A stretch of 64,000 nt of DNA from Nonomuraea indica (GCF_002850745.1 NZ_KZ559469.1:575901-639900); one strand, 5' to 3'; positions 52,800 through 62,072 are shown, counted from the first letter of the stretch. The notes: generated by a model from the sequence alone, not told the origin. Made by a program: numbers and translations.

Positions 52800-54428
52800 A
52801 TGATGGCAGCAGACAGTGTGGACTCCGACTGGGTCGCCAGGTTCGCCGACGACGTGATCGCCGACGCGGAGCGCCGGGCCCCGGGCAAACCCGTCGTCTG
52901 CGCGTCCGGGCTGAGCCCGTCCGGGCCGATCCACCTGGGCAACCTGCGCGAGGTGATGACGCCGCACCTGGTGGCCGACGAGATCCGGCGGCGCGGCCTC
53001 GACTGCCTGCACCTGCTGTCGTGGGACGACTACGACCGGTTCCGCAAGGTGCCCGCGGGGGTGGACCCGTCGTGGGCGGAGCACATCGGCAAGCCGCTCA
53101 CGTCCGTGCCCGCGCCGCCCGGCAGCCCCCACCGCACCTGGGCCGAGCACTTCAAGGCCCCGATGACCGCCGCGCTGGAGGAGCTGGGCGTCACCTACCA
53201 CGGCATCAGCCAGACCGAGCAGTACACCTCGGGCGCCTACCGGGAGCAGATCCTGGTGGCCATGCGCGAGCGCGAGCGGATCGACGCCGTCCTCGCCCGG
53301 TACCGCACCAAGCAGACCGGCGACGCCCCGCCGCCGAAGCCGTACTTCCCTTATCGGCCCTACTGCGAGCTGTGCGAGCGCGACTCGACCACGGTCACCG
53401 CCTACGACGACGACACCACCGAGCTGGCCTACACCTGCGCCTGCGGCTTCGGCGAGACCGTGCGGCTGGCCGAGCACGACCGCGGCAAGCTGGTGTGGAA
53501 GGTCGACTGGCCGATGCGCTGGGCGTACGAGGGGGTGGTGTTCGAGCCGTCGGGCGTGGACCACCACTCGCCGGGCTCGGCCTGGGTGGTCGGCGAGCGG
53601 ATCGTGCGCGAGGTGTTCGGCGGCGAGCAGCCGATCGGCCCCATGTACGCCTTCGTCGGCATCACCGGGATGGCGAAGATGAGCAGTTCGAAGGGCGACG
53701 TGCCGACCCCGGCCGACGCCCTGGAGATCATGGAGGCGCCGGTGCTGCGCTGGCTGTACGCCAGGCGCAAGCCGTCCCAGTCGTTCAAGGTGGCCTTCGA
53801 CCAGGAGATCCACCGGCTGTACGACGAGTGGGACGCGCTCGGCCGCAAGGTCGCCGACGGCACGGCGCAGCCGGCCGAGCTGGCCGCGTACGAGCGGGCG
53901 ACCCGCACGGCCGAGGGGCCGCTGACCGGCACGGAGCGGGCCCTGCCGTACCGGACTCTGGCCTCGATCGTGGACATCACGACCGGTGACGCCGAGCAGA
54001 CGCTGCGCATCCTGGGCGACCTCGACGCGATCGGCTCGCTGGAGGAGGCCCGGCCGCGGCTGGACCGCGCGCAGCGCTGGGTGGACACGCAGCTTCCCGC
54101 CGACCAGCGCACCCGCGTGCTGGACGCGCCGGACGACGGACTGCTCGGCTCGCTCGGCGAGGACGACCGCGAGGCGCTGCGGCTGCTCGCCGACGGCCTC
54201 GACGAGCACTGGTCGCTCGACGGGCTGACCACGCTGGTGTACGGGGTGCCGAAGCTGCTGGCGGGGCTGCCCGCCGACGCCAAGCCGACACCCGAGGTGA
54301 AGGCGGCCCAGCGCGCGTTCTTCGCCCTGCTCTACCGGCTGCTCGTGGGGCGCGAGACCGGACCGCGGCTGCCGACGCTGCTGCTGGCCGTGGGCGCCGA
54401 CCGGGTGCGCAAGCTGGTGGGCCGGTAG
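52800..54428 (+). CDS. lysS: Class I lysyl-tRNA synthetase
   Basis: Protein of 542 residues. Class I signatures are GPIHLGNLREV (HIGH equivalent) and KMSSSKGD (KMSKS equivalent). A zinc-finger-like pair of cysteine clusters (CELCERD, CACGFGE) lies between them. Class I LysRS is mainly archaeal but standard in some actinobacteria. ATG 52800 and 52803 are adjacent; a GACAAT six nt upstream may be a -10 box for a leaderless mRNA. A perfect 14-bp terminator follows. Confidence 0.93.
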   Translation: MMAADSVDSDWVARFADDVIADAERRAPGKPVVCASGLSPSGPIHLGNLREVMTPHLVADEIRRRGLDCLHLLSWDDYDRFRKVPAGVDPSWAEHIGKPLTSVPAPPGSPHRTWAEHFKAPMTAALEELGVTYHGISQTEQYTSGAYREQILVAMRERERIDAVLARYRTKQTGDAPPPKPYFPYRPYCELCERDSTTVTAYDDDTTELAYTCACGFGETVRLAEHDRGKLVWKVDWPMRWAYEGVVFEPSGVDHHSPGSAWVVGERIVREVFGGEQPIGPMYAFVGITGMAKMSSSKGDVPTPADALEIMEAPVLRWLYARRKPSQSFKVAFDQEIHRLYDEWDALGRKVADGTAQPAELAAYERATRTAEGPLTGTERALPYRTLASIVDITTGDAEQTLRILGDLDAIGSLEEARPRLDRAQRWVDTQLPADQRTRVLDAPDDGLLGSLGEDDREALRLLADGLDEHWSLDGLTTLVYGVPKLLAGLPADAKPTPEVKAAQRAFFALLYRLLVGRETGPRLPTLLLAVGADRVRKLVGR

Positions 54429-54455
54429 GCCGTACGAGGTCGTGCGGGAGGTGGT

Positions 54456-54487
54456 GGCCGCCTCCGGCAGCCCTGCCGGAGGCGGCC
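54456..54487. terminator. Bidirectional terminator between lysS and RidA gene
   Basis: GGCCGCCTCCGGCA, loop GCCC and TGCCGGAGGCGGCC form a perfect 14-bp stem between two convergent genes. Confidence 0.85.
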
Positions 54488-54495
54488 GGGTCGCG

Positions 54496-54897
54496 TCAAG
54501 CGACCGCGGTCCCCTCCAGTTCGACCATCAGGTCGGGGATCGCCAGCCGTGTCACCCCGAGCATCGTGGTGGACGGCGCCACCCCGGCGGCGCCCAACCG
54601 CGACGCGAGCACGCCGTAGTGCTCGAAGAGCCGGTCGACGTCGGTGGTGTAGACGTTGAGCCGGACGAGGTCCGCGAGGGACATGCCGGCCTCGCCGAGC
54701 ACGGCCTCCAGGTTGTCGAGGCTCAGCGCCAGCTGCGCCGCCATGTCGCCGGCGTGCAGGGGCTTGCCGTCGCCGCTCATCGCGGTCTGCCCGGAGCAGT
54801 AGAGGGTCCGGGTGTGCCCGGAGACGATCTCACCCTGGTTGTACCCCATCTCCACCGACCACGCCCACGGGTTGACCGCGGTTCGCTCCATTGCCAT
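54496..54897 (-). CDS. RidA-family protein
   Basis: Protein of 133 residues. Core motifs are YCSGQTAMSGDGKPLHAGDM, LDNLEAVLGEAGMSLADLV and VNVYTTD-like LNVYTTDVDRLFEH. It is probably an enamine/imine deaminase or related hydrolase. The ATG at 54897 has GGAG 5 nt upstream. It is divergent from a WYL regulator that probably controls it. Confidence 0.9.
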   Translation of the reverse strand: MAMERTAVNPWAWSVEMGYNQGEIVSGHTRTLYCSGQTAMSGDGKPLHAGDMAAQLALSLDNLEAVLGEAGMSLADLVRLNVYTTDVDRLFEHYGVLASRLGAAGVAPSTTMLGVTRLAIPDLMVELEGTAVA

Positions 54898-54990
54898 GTC
54901 AGCTCCAATTCGGTTCGTCGGCATCACGCGCATGGATCGGCTCGGCACCCTGCCGGCCTCTCGTCGCGGGGATGAGCCTGCCAACGAATC

Positions 54991-55012
54991 ACGACATCTT
55001 GTGTCGTATATT
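54991..55012. promoter_or_regulatory. Operator and -10 box of the WYL regulator gene
   Basis: ACGACA-TCTTG-TGTCGT is a 6-bp palindrome (54991-55007) that abuts and overlaps TATATT (55007-55012), the likely -10 box 16 nt upstream of the regulator ATG. Its position between divergent genes suits autoregulation and control of the RidA gene. Confidence 0.55.
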
Positions 55013-55028
55013 TCGGTAAGTTCCTCAT

Positions 55029-56003
55029 ATGCGGGCCGACCGGTTGGTGTCGCTGGTGCTGCTGCTTCGACAGCACGGCCGGCTGTCGGCGACCGCGCTG
55101 GCCCGCGAGCTGGAGGTGTCCACCCGCACCGTGCTGCGCGACATCGAGGCGCTGTCCGCGGCCGGTGTCCCGGTCTACGCCGAACGCGGCCGGCACGGCG
55201 GTTTCGCGTTGTTGCCTGGTTTCCGGACCGAGCTCACCGGGTTGAACCCCGACGAGGCGCTCGCCCTGCTGGTCGCCGGGTCACGGCGCGGCGCGCAGGC
55301 GTTCGGCCTCGGCTCAGCGCTCGCTTCGGCGATGCTCAAGGTGGTCGACGCGCTCCCCGAGAGCTATCGGGACACCGCGGCCGGCGCCGCCGAGCGCTTG
55401 CTCATCGAGCCGGAGACCGACCTCCTCTCGCGCCGGCTGGCCGACGAGGAGGTGCCTGACGCCGTGGCGGCCAAGGTCCTGCGCGCGGTGTTCGCCGGAC
55501 GCAGGCTGCGGATCCACTACGCGGCTGTGGACCAGGACCCGAAGTGGCGCACGGTGGACCCGATCGGCCTGGTCACCATCCGCGACCGGGGCTACTTGCT
55601 GGCCACGAGGTCCGGAGAGGACCGCACCTACCGGCTGTCCCGGGTCCTGGCCGCCGAGGAACTCGCGGAGCCCGCGCAGCGACCGGACCGGGTCGATCTG
55701 GACCGGGCTTGGAAGGACCGCGGCACCCGCTTCCGGGCCGGCGGCGACCAGGTCACCGTGCTGGTGCGGATGAACCCGGCGCGGCGGGAGGACCTGCTGG
55801 GCACCGCGCTGGCCGTACGCGCCGAAGAAGCCGACCCGGACGGCCGGCTGCGGCTGGAGGTGACCTTCCAGGACTCACGCCATGCCACGTGGGCGCTGTG
55901 GCAGCTCGGCACGGACGCCGAGGCCCTGGCCCCGCAGTGGTTGCGCACCCGTCTGCGCGACCGCGCCGCCGCGGTCGCCACCCGCTACGGAGCCTCCCCC
56001 TGA
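55029..56003 (+). CDS. WYL-domain (YafY-type) transcriptional regulator
   Basis: Protein of 324 residues. The N-terminal HTH is LSATALARELEVSTRTVLRD, followed by a wing (GRHGGFALLPGF). The middle WYL domain is about 155-225 (HYAAVDQDPKWRTVDPIGLV, RGYLLATR), and a WCX C-terminal extension follows. WYL domains bind oligonucleotides or small ligands. Single-copy regulators of this layout usually control the divergent gene, here the RidA-family protein. Confidence 0.91.
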   Translation: MRADRLVSLVLLLRQHGRLSATALARELEVSTRTVLRDIEALSAAGVPVYAERGRHGGFALLPGFRTELTGLNPDEALALLVAGSRRGAQAFGLGSALASAMLKVVDALPESYRDTAAGAAERLLIEPETDLLSRRLADEEVPDAVAAKVLRAVFAGRRLRIHYAAVDQDPKWRTVDPIGLVTIRDRGYLLATRSGEDRTYRLSRVLAAEELAEPAQRPDRVDLDRAWKDRGTRFRAGGDQVTVLVRMNPARREDLLGTALAVRAEEADPDGRLRLEVTFQDSRHATWALWQLGTDAEALAPQWLRTRLRDRAAAVATRYGASP

Positions 56004-56204
56004 CAGGGGTCGCCCAACGGGCCCGGCTGCCGCTGCTGCGCCAGCACCTCATATTCACAGCGCCGGGTCAAGGACTCTTGCCCGGGCCCGAAACCCGGCC
56101 TGACCAGGTAACAGAACGGTCACTACGGCCGCACACATATAGATCATTGATCTCTGCAAGACGAAGTCAAGCCACTTGCAGGTGGGCCGGGCCATCTTCT
56201 GAGC

Positions 56205-56930
56205 ATGAACATGGAGCCGTTCGCCGCCAGCGTCACAGTCGTCGTCCCCGCGATGAACGAAGCCGACAACCTGCCGCACGTCTTCGCCACGTTGCCCGCG
56301 TGGATCGACGAGGTCGTCCTCGTCGACGGCAACTCCACCGACGACACCGTGGCCGTCGCCCGCCGCCTGCGCCCCGGCCTCCGGGTCGTCACGCAGAGCG
56401 GGCGCGGCAAGGGCAACGCGCTGATCGAGGGTTTCGCCGCCGCCCGCGGCGACATCATCGTGATGATCGACGCCGACGGCTCCACCGACGGCCGGGAGAT
56501 CTACTCCTTCGTCAGGGCCCTGCTCGACGGCGCCGACTTCGCCAAGGGCTCCAGGTACGCCCCGGGCGGCGGCTCCGACGACATCAGCCGGCTGCGCTCC
56601 CTCGGCAACGTGGCCCTGACCGGGCTGACCAACCTGCTCTACGGCACCCGCTACACCGACCTGTGCTACGGCTACAACGCCTTCTGGGCCCGCCACCTCG
56701 ACGCGATGGCGCTCGACTGCGACGGTTTCGAGATCGAGACGCTGATGAACGTCCGCGCCGCCCAGGCCGGGCTCACCATCGCCGAGGTGCCCAGCCACGA
56801 GCGCACCCGCATCCACGGCGAGAGCAACCTGCACGCGGTGCGCGACGGCTGGCGGGTGCTGAAGACGATCTTCCGCGAGCGCTTCCGCGGGGCCGCCACC
56901 CCGCAGACCCAGGTGGCGCTGGCCAAGTAG
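56205..56930 (+). CDS. Family 2 glycosyltransferase
   Basis: Protein of 241 residues with a GT-A fold: VTVVVPAMNEADNLPHV, LVDGNSTDDTV, and the DxD-containing MIDADGSTDGRE. The acceptor region includes YGYNAFWARHLD, and EVPSHERTRIHGESNL is typical of polyprenyl-phosphate mannosyl/glucosyltransferases without a membrane tail. The ATG at 56205 is used; one at 56211 is possible. The 200 bp upstream contain CATATAGATC and a CTGCAAG/CTTGCAG inverted pair. Confidence 0.88.
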   Translation: MNMEPFAASVTVVVPAMNEADNLPHVFATLPAWIDEVVLVDGNSTDDTVAVARRLRPGLRVVTQSGRGKGNALIEGFAAARGDIIVMIDADGSTDGREIYSFVRALLDGADFAKGSRYAPGGGSDDISRLRSLGNVALTGLTNLLYGTRYTDLCYGYNAFWARHLDAMALDCDGFEIETLMNVRAAQAGLTIAEVPSHERTRIHGESNLHAVRDGWRVLKTIFRERFRGAATPQTQVALAK

Positions 56931-56979
56931 GAGCCACCCGGTTTCGCGCCCGCGCGGCCGTGGATGACATCCTCTGATC

Positions 56980-57951
56980 ATGCGCTACATCGTGATCGGG
57001 GCAGGAGCAGTCGGCGGCACCATCGGCGCCCGCCTCTTCCAGGGCGGGCACGACGTGCTGCTGATCGCCCGCGGCGCCCACTACGAGGCGTTGCGGACCG
57101 GCGGCCTGAGGCTGATCACCCCGCACGCCGTCGAGACCCTCCCCGTCCCCGTCGCCGACGGCCCCGTCGCGACCGGCGAGGACGACGTGCTGGTCCTGGC
57201 CACCAAGTCGCAGGACACGATCGCGGCCCTCGACCCCTGGCCCCGGCACCTGCCCGTCGTGTGCGCGCAGAACGGCGTCGACAACGAGCGGACCGCGCTG
57301 CGCCGGTTCGCCGAGGTGTACGGCATGTGCGTGTGGATGCCCGCCCTGCACCTCGAACCCGGCGCGGTGACCGCCTACGGCCACCCGCACTCCGGGATGC
57401 TGCACGTCGGCCGTTATCCCCAGGGTGTGGACGACCGCGCCCGGCAGATGGTCGCCGACCTGACCAAGAGCGGGCTCGTCGCGCCGGCCACGCCCGAGGT
57501 GATGCGCTGGAAGTACGGCAAGCTGCTCGGCAACCTGGGCAACGCGATCGAGGCGCTGTGCGAGCGCGCCCCCGGCTTGGAGACCCTGCACGAGCGGGCC
57601 AGGGCCGAGGGCGCCGCCGTGCTGGAGGAGGCCGGCATCCCCTACGTGACCCCGCAGGAGGAGCGCGAGGCCCGGCGCCACCAGGTGGACGTCCTGCCCA
57701 TCGACGGGGTCTCGCGCGGCGGCGGCTCGTCGTGGCAGAGCCTGGCCCGGGGCAGCGGCTCCATCGAGGCCGACTACCTCAACGGCGAGATCGTCCTGCT
57801 CGGCCGGGAGTACGGCATCCCCACCCCCGTCAACGAGGTGCTCCAGCTCGAGGCCGGCCGGTTCGCCCGCGAGAAGCTGCCGCCCGGGTCGATGCCGGTG
57901 GAGCGGCTCGCCGCGCTCATCGACGAGCGTTCCGCAGCCGTATCCCGCTGA
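56980..57951 (+). CDS. Ketopantoate reductase family (PanE/ApbA-like) oxidoreductase
   Basis: Protein of 323 residues. The NAD(P)-binding motif is IGAGAVGGTIGARL, with VLATKSQDT and CAQNGVDNE matching PanE. The catalytic Lys is in MRWKYGKLLGN. Members reduce 2-ketopantoate or other 2-keto acids; this one is longer than E. coli PanE and no pantothenate genes are near, so the substrate is uncertain. Its 3' end overlaps the convergent next gene by 35 bp. Confidence 0.85.
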   Translation: MRYIVIGAGAVGGTIGARLFQGGHDVLLIARGAHYEALRTGGLRLITPHAVETLPVPVADGPVATGEDDVLVLATKSQDTIAALDPWPRHLPVVCAQNGVDNERTALRRFAEVYGMCVWMPALHLEPGAVTAYGHPHSGMLHVGRYPQGVDDRARQMVADLTKSGLVAPATPEVMRWKYGKLLGNLGNAIEALCERAPGLETLHERARAEGAAVLEEAGIPYVTPQEEREARRHQVDVLPIDGVSRGGGSSWQSLARGSGSIEADYLNGEIVLLGREYGIPTPVNEVLQLEAGRFAREKLPPGSMPVERLAALIDERSAAVSR

Positions 57952-58453
57952 AGCCGAGCGTGCCGGCGGTCACCTCGTCCCAGAACGGCCAGAGCCGGTC
58001 CAGCACGCGCAGCTGGATGCCCGCCTCCTCGTGCAGCGCGAGCAGGTCTCCGACCGGCTCGGGCGGGCCCAGCGGCCGCACCGGCACGGTCGCCACGACG
58101 GCGTGCGGCGGGTCGCCGATGGGCCTGAACGGCTCGGCCGGCAACCGGTACGCGTACAGGCGCACTTCCATGATCACTTTCAGCCAGCCGTATTCCACGG
58201 CGTGCACCCGATCTCCGCAGCCCGCGCCGAGGATGCGGGCGGCGTCGTCGTCGGTGGTGCCCGTGTCGCGCCAGGCCATCACCCGGGGGCAGTCGCGCGG
58301 GAACCAGTAGTCGGGGCAGCGGTCGGCGCCCACCGCCCAGACGTACGGGTCCGGCTCGCGGGAGGTCGGGGCGACGTGCGGCGCGAACGTCGTGATCGTC
58401 GCGTCCTCGGAGAAGTGGAGCACCTGTCCCGGCTCGGGTCTCATACCGATCAT
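57917..58453 (-). CDS. DUF6886-family protein
   Basis: Protein of 178 residues. LHFSEDATITTFAPHVAP at the N-terminus, then VWAVGADRCPDYWFPRDCPRV and VEYGWLKVIMEVRLYAYRLP, are hallmarks of a small family I recall as DUF6886. The opening resembles ADP-ribosyl-binding or RNase-like folds, but no activity is known. ATG 58453 has a weak CAGG upstream; ATG 58444 is an alternative. The C-terminus is encoded opposite the end of the PanE-like gene. Confidence 0.72.
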   Translation of the reverse strand: MIGMRPEPGQVLHFSEDATITTFAPHVAPTSREPDPYVWAVGADRCPDYWFPRDCPRVMAWRDTGTTDDDAARILGAGCGDRVHAVEYGWLKVIMEVRLYAYRLPAEPFRPIGDPPHAVVATVPVRPLGPPEPVGDLLALHEEAGIQLRVLDRLWPFWDEVTAGTLGFSGIRLRNARR

Positions 58454-58549
58454 GATGACCTGGAACCCCTACCGGAGAGGCGCCGGTGCGGAATACCGGC
58501 CCGAAGCGTGGGCAGTGGAGTGACGCACTGACGACAAGGGGTGAGTTGG

Positions 58550-59050
58550 ATGATCTTCTTAGGACTACTCCTGGTCCTGCTCGCTGCCGGAGCGATCGCC
58601 TGGGTCGCCACCGAGGACAGCACCGCGTACAACCTGTTCGGCTACATGTTCGAGCCCAACCACGTCGAGATGTTCGCGGCCGGCGCCGTCACGGCGGCGG
58701 TCCTGATCGCGGGCCTCGCCCTGATGGTCGCGGGCTCGCGCCACGCGGCCCGGCGACGCCGCCAGATGCGCAGCGCCAAGGCCGAGGCCTCGCACCGGGT
58801 CGCCCGGCTGGAGGACGAGAAGCGCGAGCTGGAGCGTCGCCTCGAACGTGAGCAGGCCGCCGAGCGGCAGCAGGCCGAGGAGCGCCGCAGGACCGCCGCG
58901 CAGGAACGCGCCGAGCGGGAGCGTGCCGCCGAGCAGGAGCGCGCCGGGCGGGAGCGCGCCGCCGAGCGGACCACTGCTCCGCACGCCGTCCCCCGCCAGG
59001 CCACGGGCGACCGGCTCGTCGCGCGCGGCTCCGAGGACACCAGGCGGTAG
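58550..59050 (+). CDS. Two-helix membrane protein with charged coiled coil
   Basis: Protein of 166 residues. Two hydrophobic helices (about 3-22 and 43-65) with a short external loop are followed by a long, highly charged Arg/Glu/Ala coiled coil (about 70-140). The topology is like LapA/DUF1049 proteins, but the similarity is only general. ATG 58550 has GGGGTGAG upstream; a GTG at 58541 is possible. A long terminator follows. Confidence 0.72.
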   Translation: MIFLGLLLVLLAAGAIAWVATEDSTAYNLFGYMFEPNHVEMFAAGAVTAAVLIAGLALMVAGSRHAARRRRQMRSAKAEASHRVARLEDEKRELERRLEREQAAERQQAEERRRTAAQERAERERAAEQERAGRERAAERTTAPHAVPRQATGDRLVARGSEDTRR

Positions 59051-59089
59051 CGGCGTCGCCATGCGCCGCACAACAGGCGAGCACGGAAC

Positions 59090-59131
59090 GATCCGGCGCG
59101 AGGGCCCCCATGCGGGCCCTCGCGCCGGATC
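59090..59131 (+). terminator. Strong terminator, 18-bp perfect stem
   Basis: An 18-bp arm starting GATCCGGCGCGAGGG (59090-59107), a 6-nt loop CCATGC and its exact complement (59114-59131). It lies 40 bp beyond the upstream gene. There is no T-run, common for actinobacterial terminators. Confidence 0.85.
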
Positions 59132-59194
59132 ATGAATATCCCGACACTTGGGGTGTACTCTGCGAGGCGATCTCATCATGCCTCCGGAGGTCGC

Positions 59195-61096
59195 ATGCCC
59201 CCCAGACGTGGCCGTCCCATCGCGCTCAAGCTGCTGGTCCTGCTGCTCGTGCCGCTCACCTCCCTGGTCGGGCTGTGGGCGTTCGCCGCGAGCCTGACCG
59301 GGGGCGACGGCCTGCGCCTCCTCCAGATCAACGAGCTGGTGCGCAACCTGTCCAACCCGGCGGAGCAGATGGACGTCCAGCTGCAGAGCGAGCGGCTCAT
59401 CTCCGTCGAGTTCCTCACCAGCGGCCGGGGCCGCGACCGGCTCACGACCCAGCGCGCGCTGACCGACCGGACCGTCACCACGTTCCGGCAGCTCGCGGCC
59501 CAGCAGCGCGACCTGTCACCGCAGATGGCCGCCCAGCTCACCGCCCTGTACGGCAAGCTCGACGAGCTGCCCAGGATCCGCCGCGAGGTCGACGGCGCGA
59601 GCCCGGCGCCGCTCGCGGTGATCGACGGCTACAGCCAGATCGTGGACGCGACGTTCCGCATGCGTGACGCCATGGTGCTGGTGCCCGTCACCTCCCTCTA
59701 CCGCAAGGCCAGGGCCGTCACCATGCTCGGCGAGGCCAAGGACTTCCTGTCGCGGGAGCGGGCCGTCATCACCGTCGTGCTGGCCCGGGGCCGCGCGACC
59801 GAGGCCGAGCGCGAGGCGTTCATCGGCATGGCGGCCACCCGGCGGCTCCTCTACACGCAGGCGCTGCCGCACCTCGACGCCGGGCTGCGGGCGCCGTACG
59901 AGCAGCTGGTCGGCTCACCCGCCTACCGGGAGCTCCTGGACGTGGAGAACTCCCTGCGCGGCGAGGCCGTCCTCACCGAGCTGCCCGCCACCGCGGCCAC
60001 CTGGACGGTCGACGCCGCCAACCTGTGGGCGGCGGTCGAACGCAACCAGTTCGGGGCCGTCCAGGCCGTCGTGCAGCGGGTGGACCCGGCCGCCGACAGC
60101 ATCCTCACCAGGATCGGCGTGACGGGGGGCGTGGGCCTGCTCGCGGTCGTCGCCTCGGTCCTGCTGTCGCTGCGCTTCCGCCGCCGCCTGGGCGACGAGC
60201 TGGCCGGCCTGCGCGACGCCGCCACCGAGCTGGCCGAGATCCGGCTGGCCGGGCTGGTCGAGCGGCTGCGGGCCGGCGGGCAGGCTCCCTCGCCCGAGGA
60301 GGTGGCGCCGCTGGAGGTCAAGGCCGACACCGCGGAGGTGCGCGACATCGTCGCGGCGTTCAACCAGGTCCAGGCCACGGCGGTGGAGGCCGCGGTGGAC
60401 CAGGCCCGGCTGCGCCACGGGGTCAGCCAGGTCTTCGTCAACCTGGCCCGGCGCAACCAGTCGCTGCTGCACCGCCAGCTCCTCCAGCTCGACGCCATGG
60501 AGCGCAAGACGGAGGAGCCCGAGGTCCTGGAGGACCTCTTCAGGCTCGACCACCTCACCACCCGCATGCGCCGGCACGCCGAGAGCCTGCTCATCCTGTC
60601 GGACCAGGCGCCGGGACGCGGCTGGCGCAATCCGGTGCCCGTCCACGACGTGCTGCGCGCCGCCGTCGCGGAGGTCGAGGAGTACCAGCGGGTCGAGGTG
60701 CTGCAGCCGCCGCCCGTCGCGGTGCTGGGCAGCGCGGTCACCGACGTGGCCCACCTGGTGGCCGAGCTGGTGGAGAACGCCACATTGTTCTCGCCTCCGG
60801 AGACCCGGGTGGACCTGCGGACCACGGCCACCCGCAGCGGGATCACCGTCGAGGTGGAGGACCGCGGGCTCGGGCTGGCGCGGGCCGAGCTGGACGAGCT
60901 GAACGCGCGGCTGGCCGAGATGCCGGAGTTCGACCTGGCGCAGAGCGACCGGCTCGGCCTGTTCGTGGTGAGCAGGCTGGCGGCCCGGCACGGCATCAAG
61001 GTCTGGTTGGGGCCGTCGCCGTACGGGGGGTTGACGGCGAGCGTCGCGTTGCCGTCGTCGCTGCTCGCCGACCAGCCGGCCCTGGCCGGTCGCTGA
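59195..61096 (+). CDS. CvnA-like nitrate/nitrite-sensor-domain histidine kinase homologue
   Basis: Protein of 633 residues. Membrane helix 1 (about 10-34), an extracytoplasmic NIT domain (about 40-285), helix 2 (about 295-325), a HAMP-like stretch, a DHp region (FVNLARRNQSLLHRQLLQLD) and a C-terminal HATPase (ELVENATLFSPPETRV, EDRGLGL). This is the architecture of CvnA, the kinase-like member of Streptomyces conservons. In conservons three small genes (roadblock, DUF742, GTPase) follow; none is present here. The ATG at 59195 has GGAGG 4 nt upstream. Confidence 0.9.
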   Translation: MPPRRGRPIALKLLVLLLVPLTSLVGLWAFAASLTGGDGLRLLQINELVRNLSNPAEQMDVQLQSERLISVEFLTSGRGRDRLTTQRALTDRTVTTFRQLAAQQRDLSPQMAAQLTALYGKLDELPRIRREVDGASPAPLAVIDGYSQIVDATFRMRDAMVLVPVTSLYRKARAVTMLGEAKDFLSRERAVITVVLARGRATEAEREAFIGMAATRRLLYTQALPHLDAGLRAPYEQLVGSPAYRELLDVENSLRGEAVLTELPATAATWTVDAANLWAAVERNQFGAVQAVVQRVDPAADSILTRIGVTGGVGLLAVVASVLLSLRFRRRLGDELAGLRDAATELAEIRLAGLVERLRAGGQAPSPEEVAPLEVKADTAEVRDIVAAFNQVQATAVEAAVDQARLRHGVSQVFVNLARRNQSLLHRQLLQLDAMERKTEEPEVLEDLFRLDHLTTRMRRHAESLLILSDQAPGRGWRNPVPVHDVLRAAVAEVEEYQRVEVLQPPPVAVLGSAVTDVAHLVAELVENATLFSPPETRVDLRTTATRSGITVEVEDRGLGLARAELDELNARLAEMPEFDLAQSDRLGLFVVSRLAARHGIKVWLGPSPYGGLTASVALPSSLLADQPALAGR

Positions 61097-61137
61097 CGCC
61101 ACGGAGCGGCGGAACGGCCCTCCGGCCGGAGCCGCAG

Positions 61138-61211
61138 GAGCGGCCCAGCGGGTCAGAACGACCGGAGCGGCCCGGCGGGTCAGAACGACCGGAGCGGCCC
61201 GCGGGTGAGCG
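61138..61211. repeat. 27-bp tandem repeat after the CvnA-like gene
   Basis: Units at 61138-61164 and 61165-61191 differ by one base (GAGCGGCCC, GCGGGTCAGAACGACCG). A partial third copy follows. It lies between the convergent kinase and MBL genes. Confidence 0.88.
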
Positions 61212-61232
61212 TGGCAGGGGCGCCCCCGCGGG

Positions 61233-61973
61233 TCAGAGCCGCAGGAACGGGTCGGGGAAGTGCGCGGTGGCCAGGATCGCGCGCTCGGCCCGCAGCCCGG
61301 CGAGCACCTCGGCCCGAGTGGCGGCGGCCGCTTCCTGGTCGTCGTCGTAGACGTAGTGGATGCCCGGATCGGCCAGCTGCACCGGGTGGAGCACCAGGTC
61401 GCCGGTGATGGCCAGCTTGCCCACCCGGACGATCTGGTGGCCAGGGGTGTGTCCCGCCGCGAGGTGCACGCGCACACCCGGCGCGACCTCCTGGTCGCCC
61501 TCGACCACCTGGAGCCGGTCCTTGATCGGGGTCACCACCCGGTCGAGCGTCTCGCCGCGCACGGCGTCGAGGTCGGCCTGCTGGAGGACGTAGCGGGCGT
61601 TGACGAACCGCGGCCCGCCGTCGGCGACCGCCCCGCTGGCGTGGTCGCTGTGCAGGTGGGTGAGGATGACGACGTCCACGTCGGCGGGCGTGACACCGGC
61701 GGCGGCCAGTTCGGCCTCCAGCGCGCCGGGGACCGGCGCCCAGCTCGACGCCGGCGAGTCCTCGGCGCCGATGCCGGTGTCCACGAGCGTGACGCGGCCG
61801 GCCTGGTCACGGATGAGGTAGCAGTGGAAGTGCAGGATCCACGGCTCCTCGGCGAGCCCGGATCCGGGGAACGTCTCGGCCATCGGCCGGCGGATCGCCC
61901 GGCCCATCGGGCCGACCGCGTCGCAGAGGGGTGTCACCTCGGCGCCGGCGACGGCGCGTGGCTGGTGCGGCAT
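61233..61973 (-). CDS. MBL-fold hydrolase, lactonase-like
   Basis: Protein of 246 residues. The metal motif is ILTHLHSDHASGAV, with AAGHTPGHQIV, ITGDLVLHP and ATAHFPDPF supplying other ligands. HxHxDH with a Ser before Asp and the FHCYLIRD beta strands suggest the AiiA/MLR-type lactonase-like group, but quorum quenching is not shown. The ATG at 61973 is used. Twelve-bp repeats lie upstream. Confidence 0.85.
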   Translation of the reverse strand: MPHQPRAVAGAEVTPLCDAVGPMGRAIRRPMAETFPGSGLAEEPWILHFHCYLIRDQAGRVTLVDTGIGAEDSPASSWAPVPGALEAELAAAGVTPADVDVVILTHLHSDHASGAVADGGPRFVNARYVLQQADLDAVRGETLDRVVTPIKDRLQVVEGDQEVAPGVRVHLAAGHTPGHQIVRVGKLAITGDLVLHPVQLADPGIHYVYDDDQEAAAATRAEVLAGLRAERAILATAHFPDPFLRL

Positions 61974-62000
61974 CCGCTCAGACTAGTCCGGGTCGGTTCA

Positions 62001-62072
62001 GGACCGGGCGCGGGACCAGGCATGGGACCAGGCATGGAACCAGGCATGGGACCGGGCGCGGGGCCGGGCGCG
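62001..62072. repeat. 12-bp tandem array, six units
   Basis: Six contiguous 12-bp units start at 62001, 62013, 62025, 62037, 62049 and 62061: two GGACCAGGCATG, one GAACCAGGCATG, two GGACCGGGCGCG-type and one GGGCCGGGCGCG. No indels. Confidence 0.92.
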
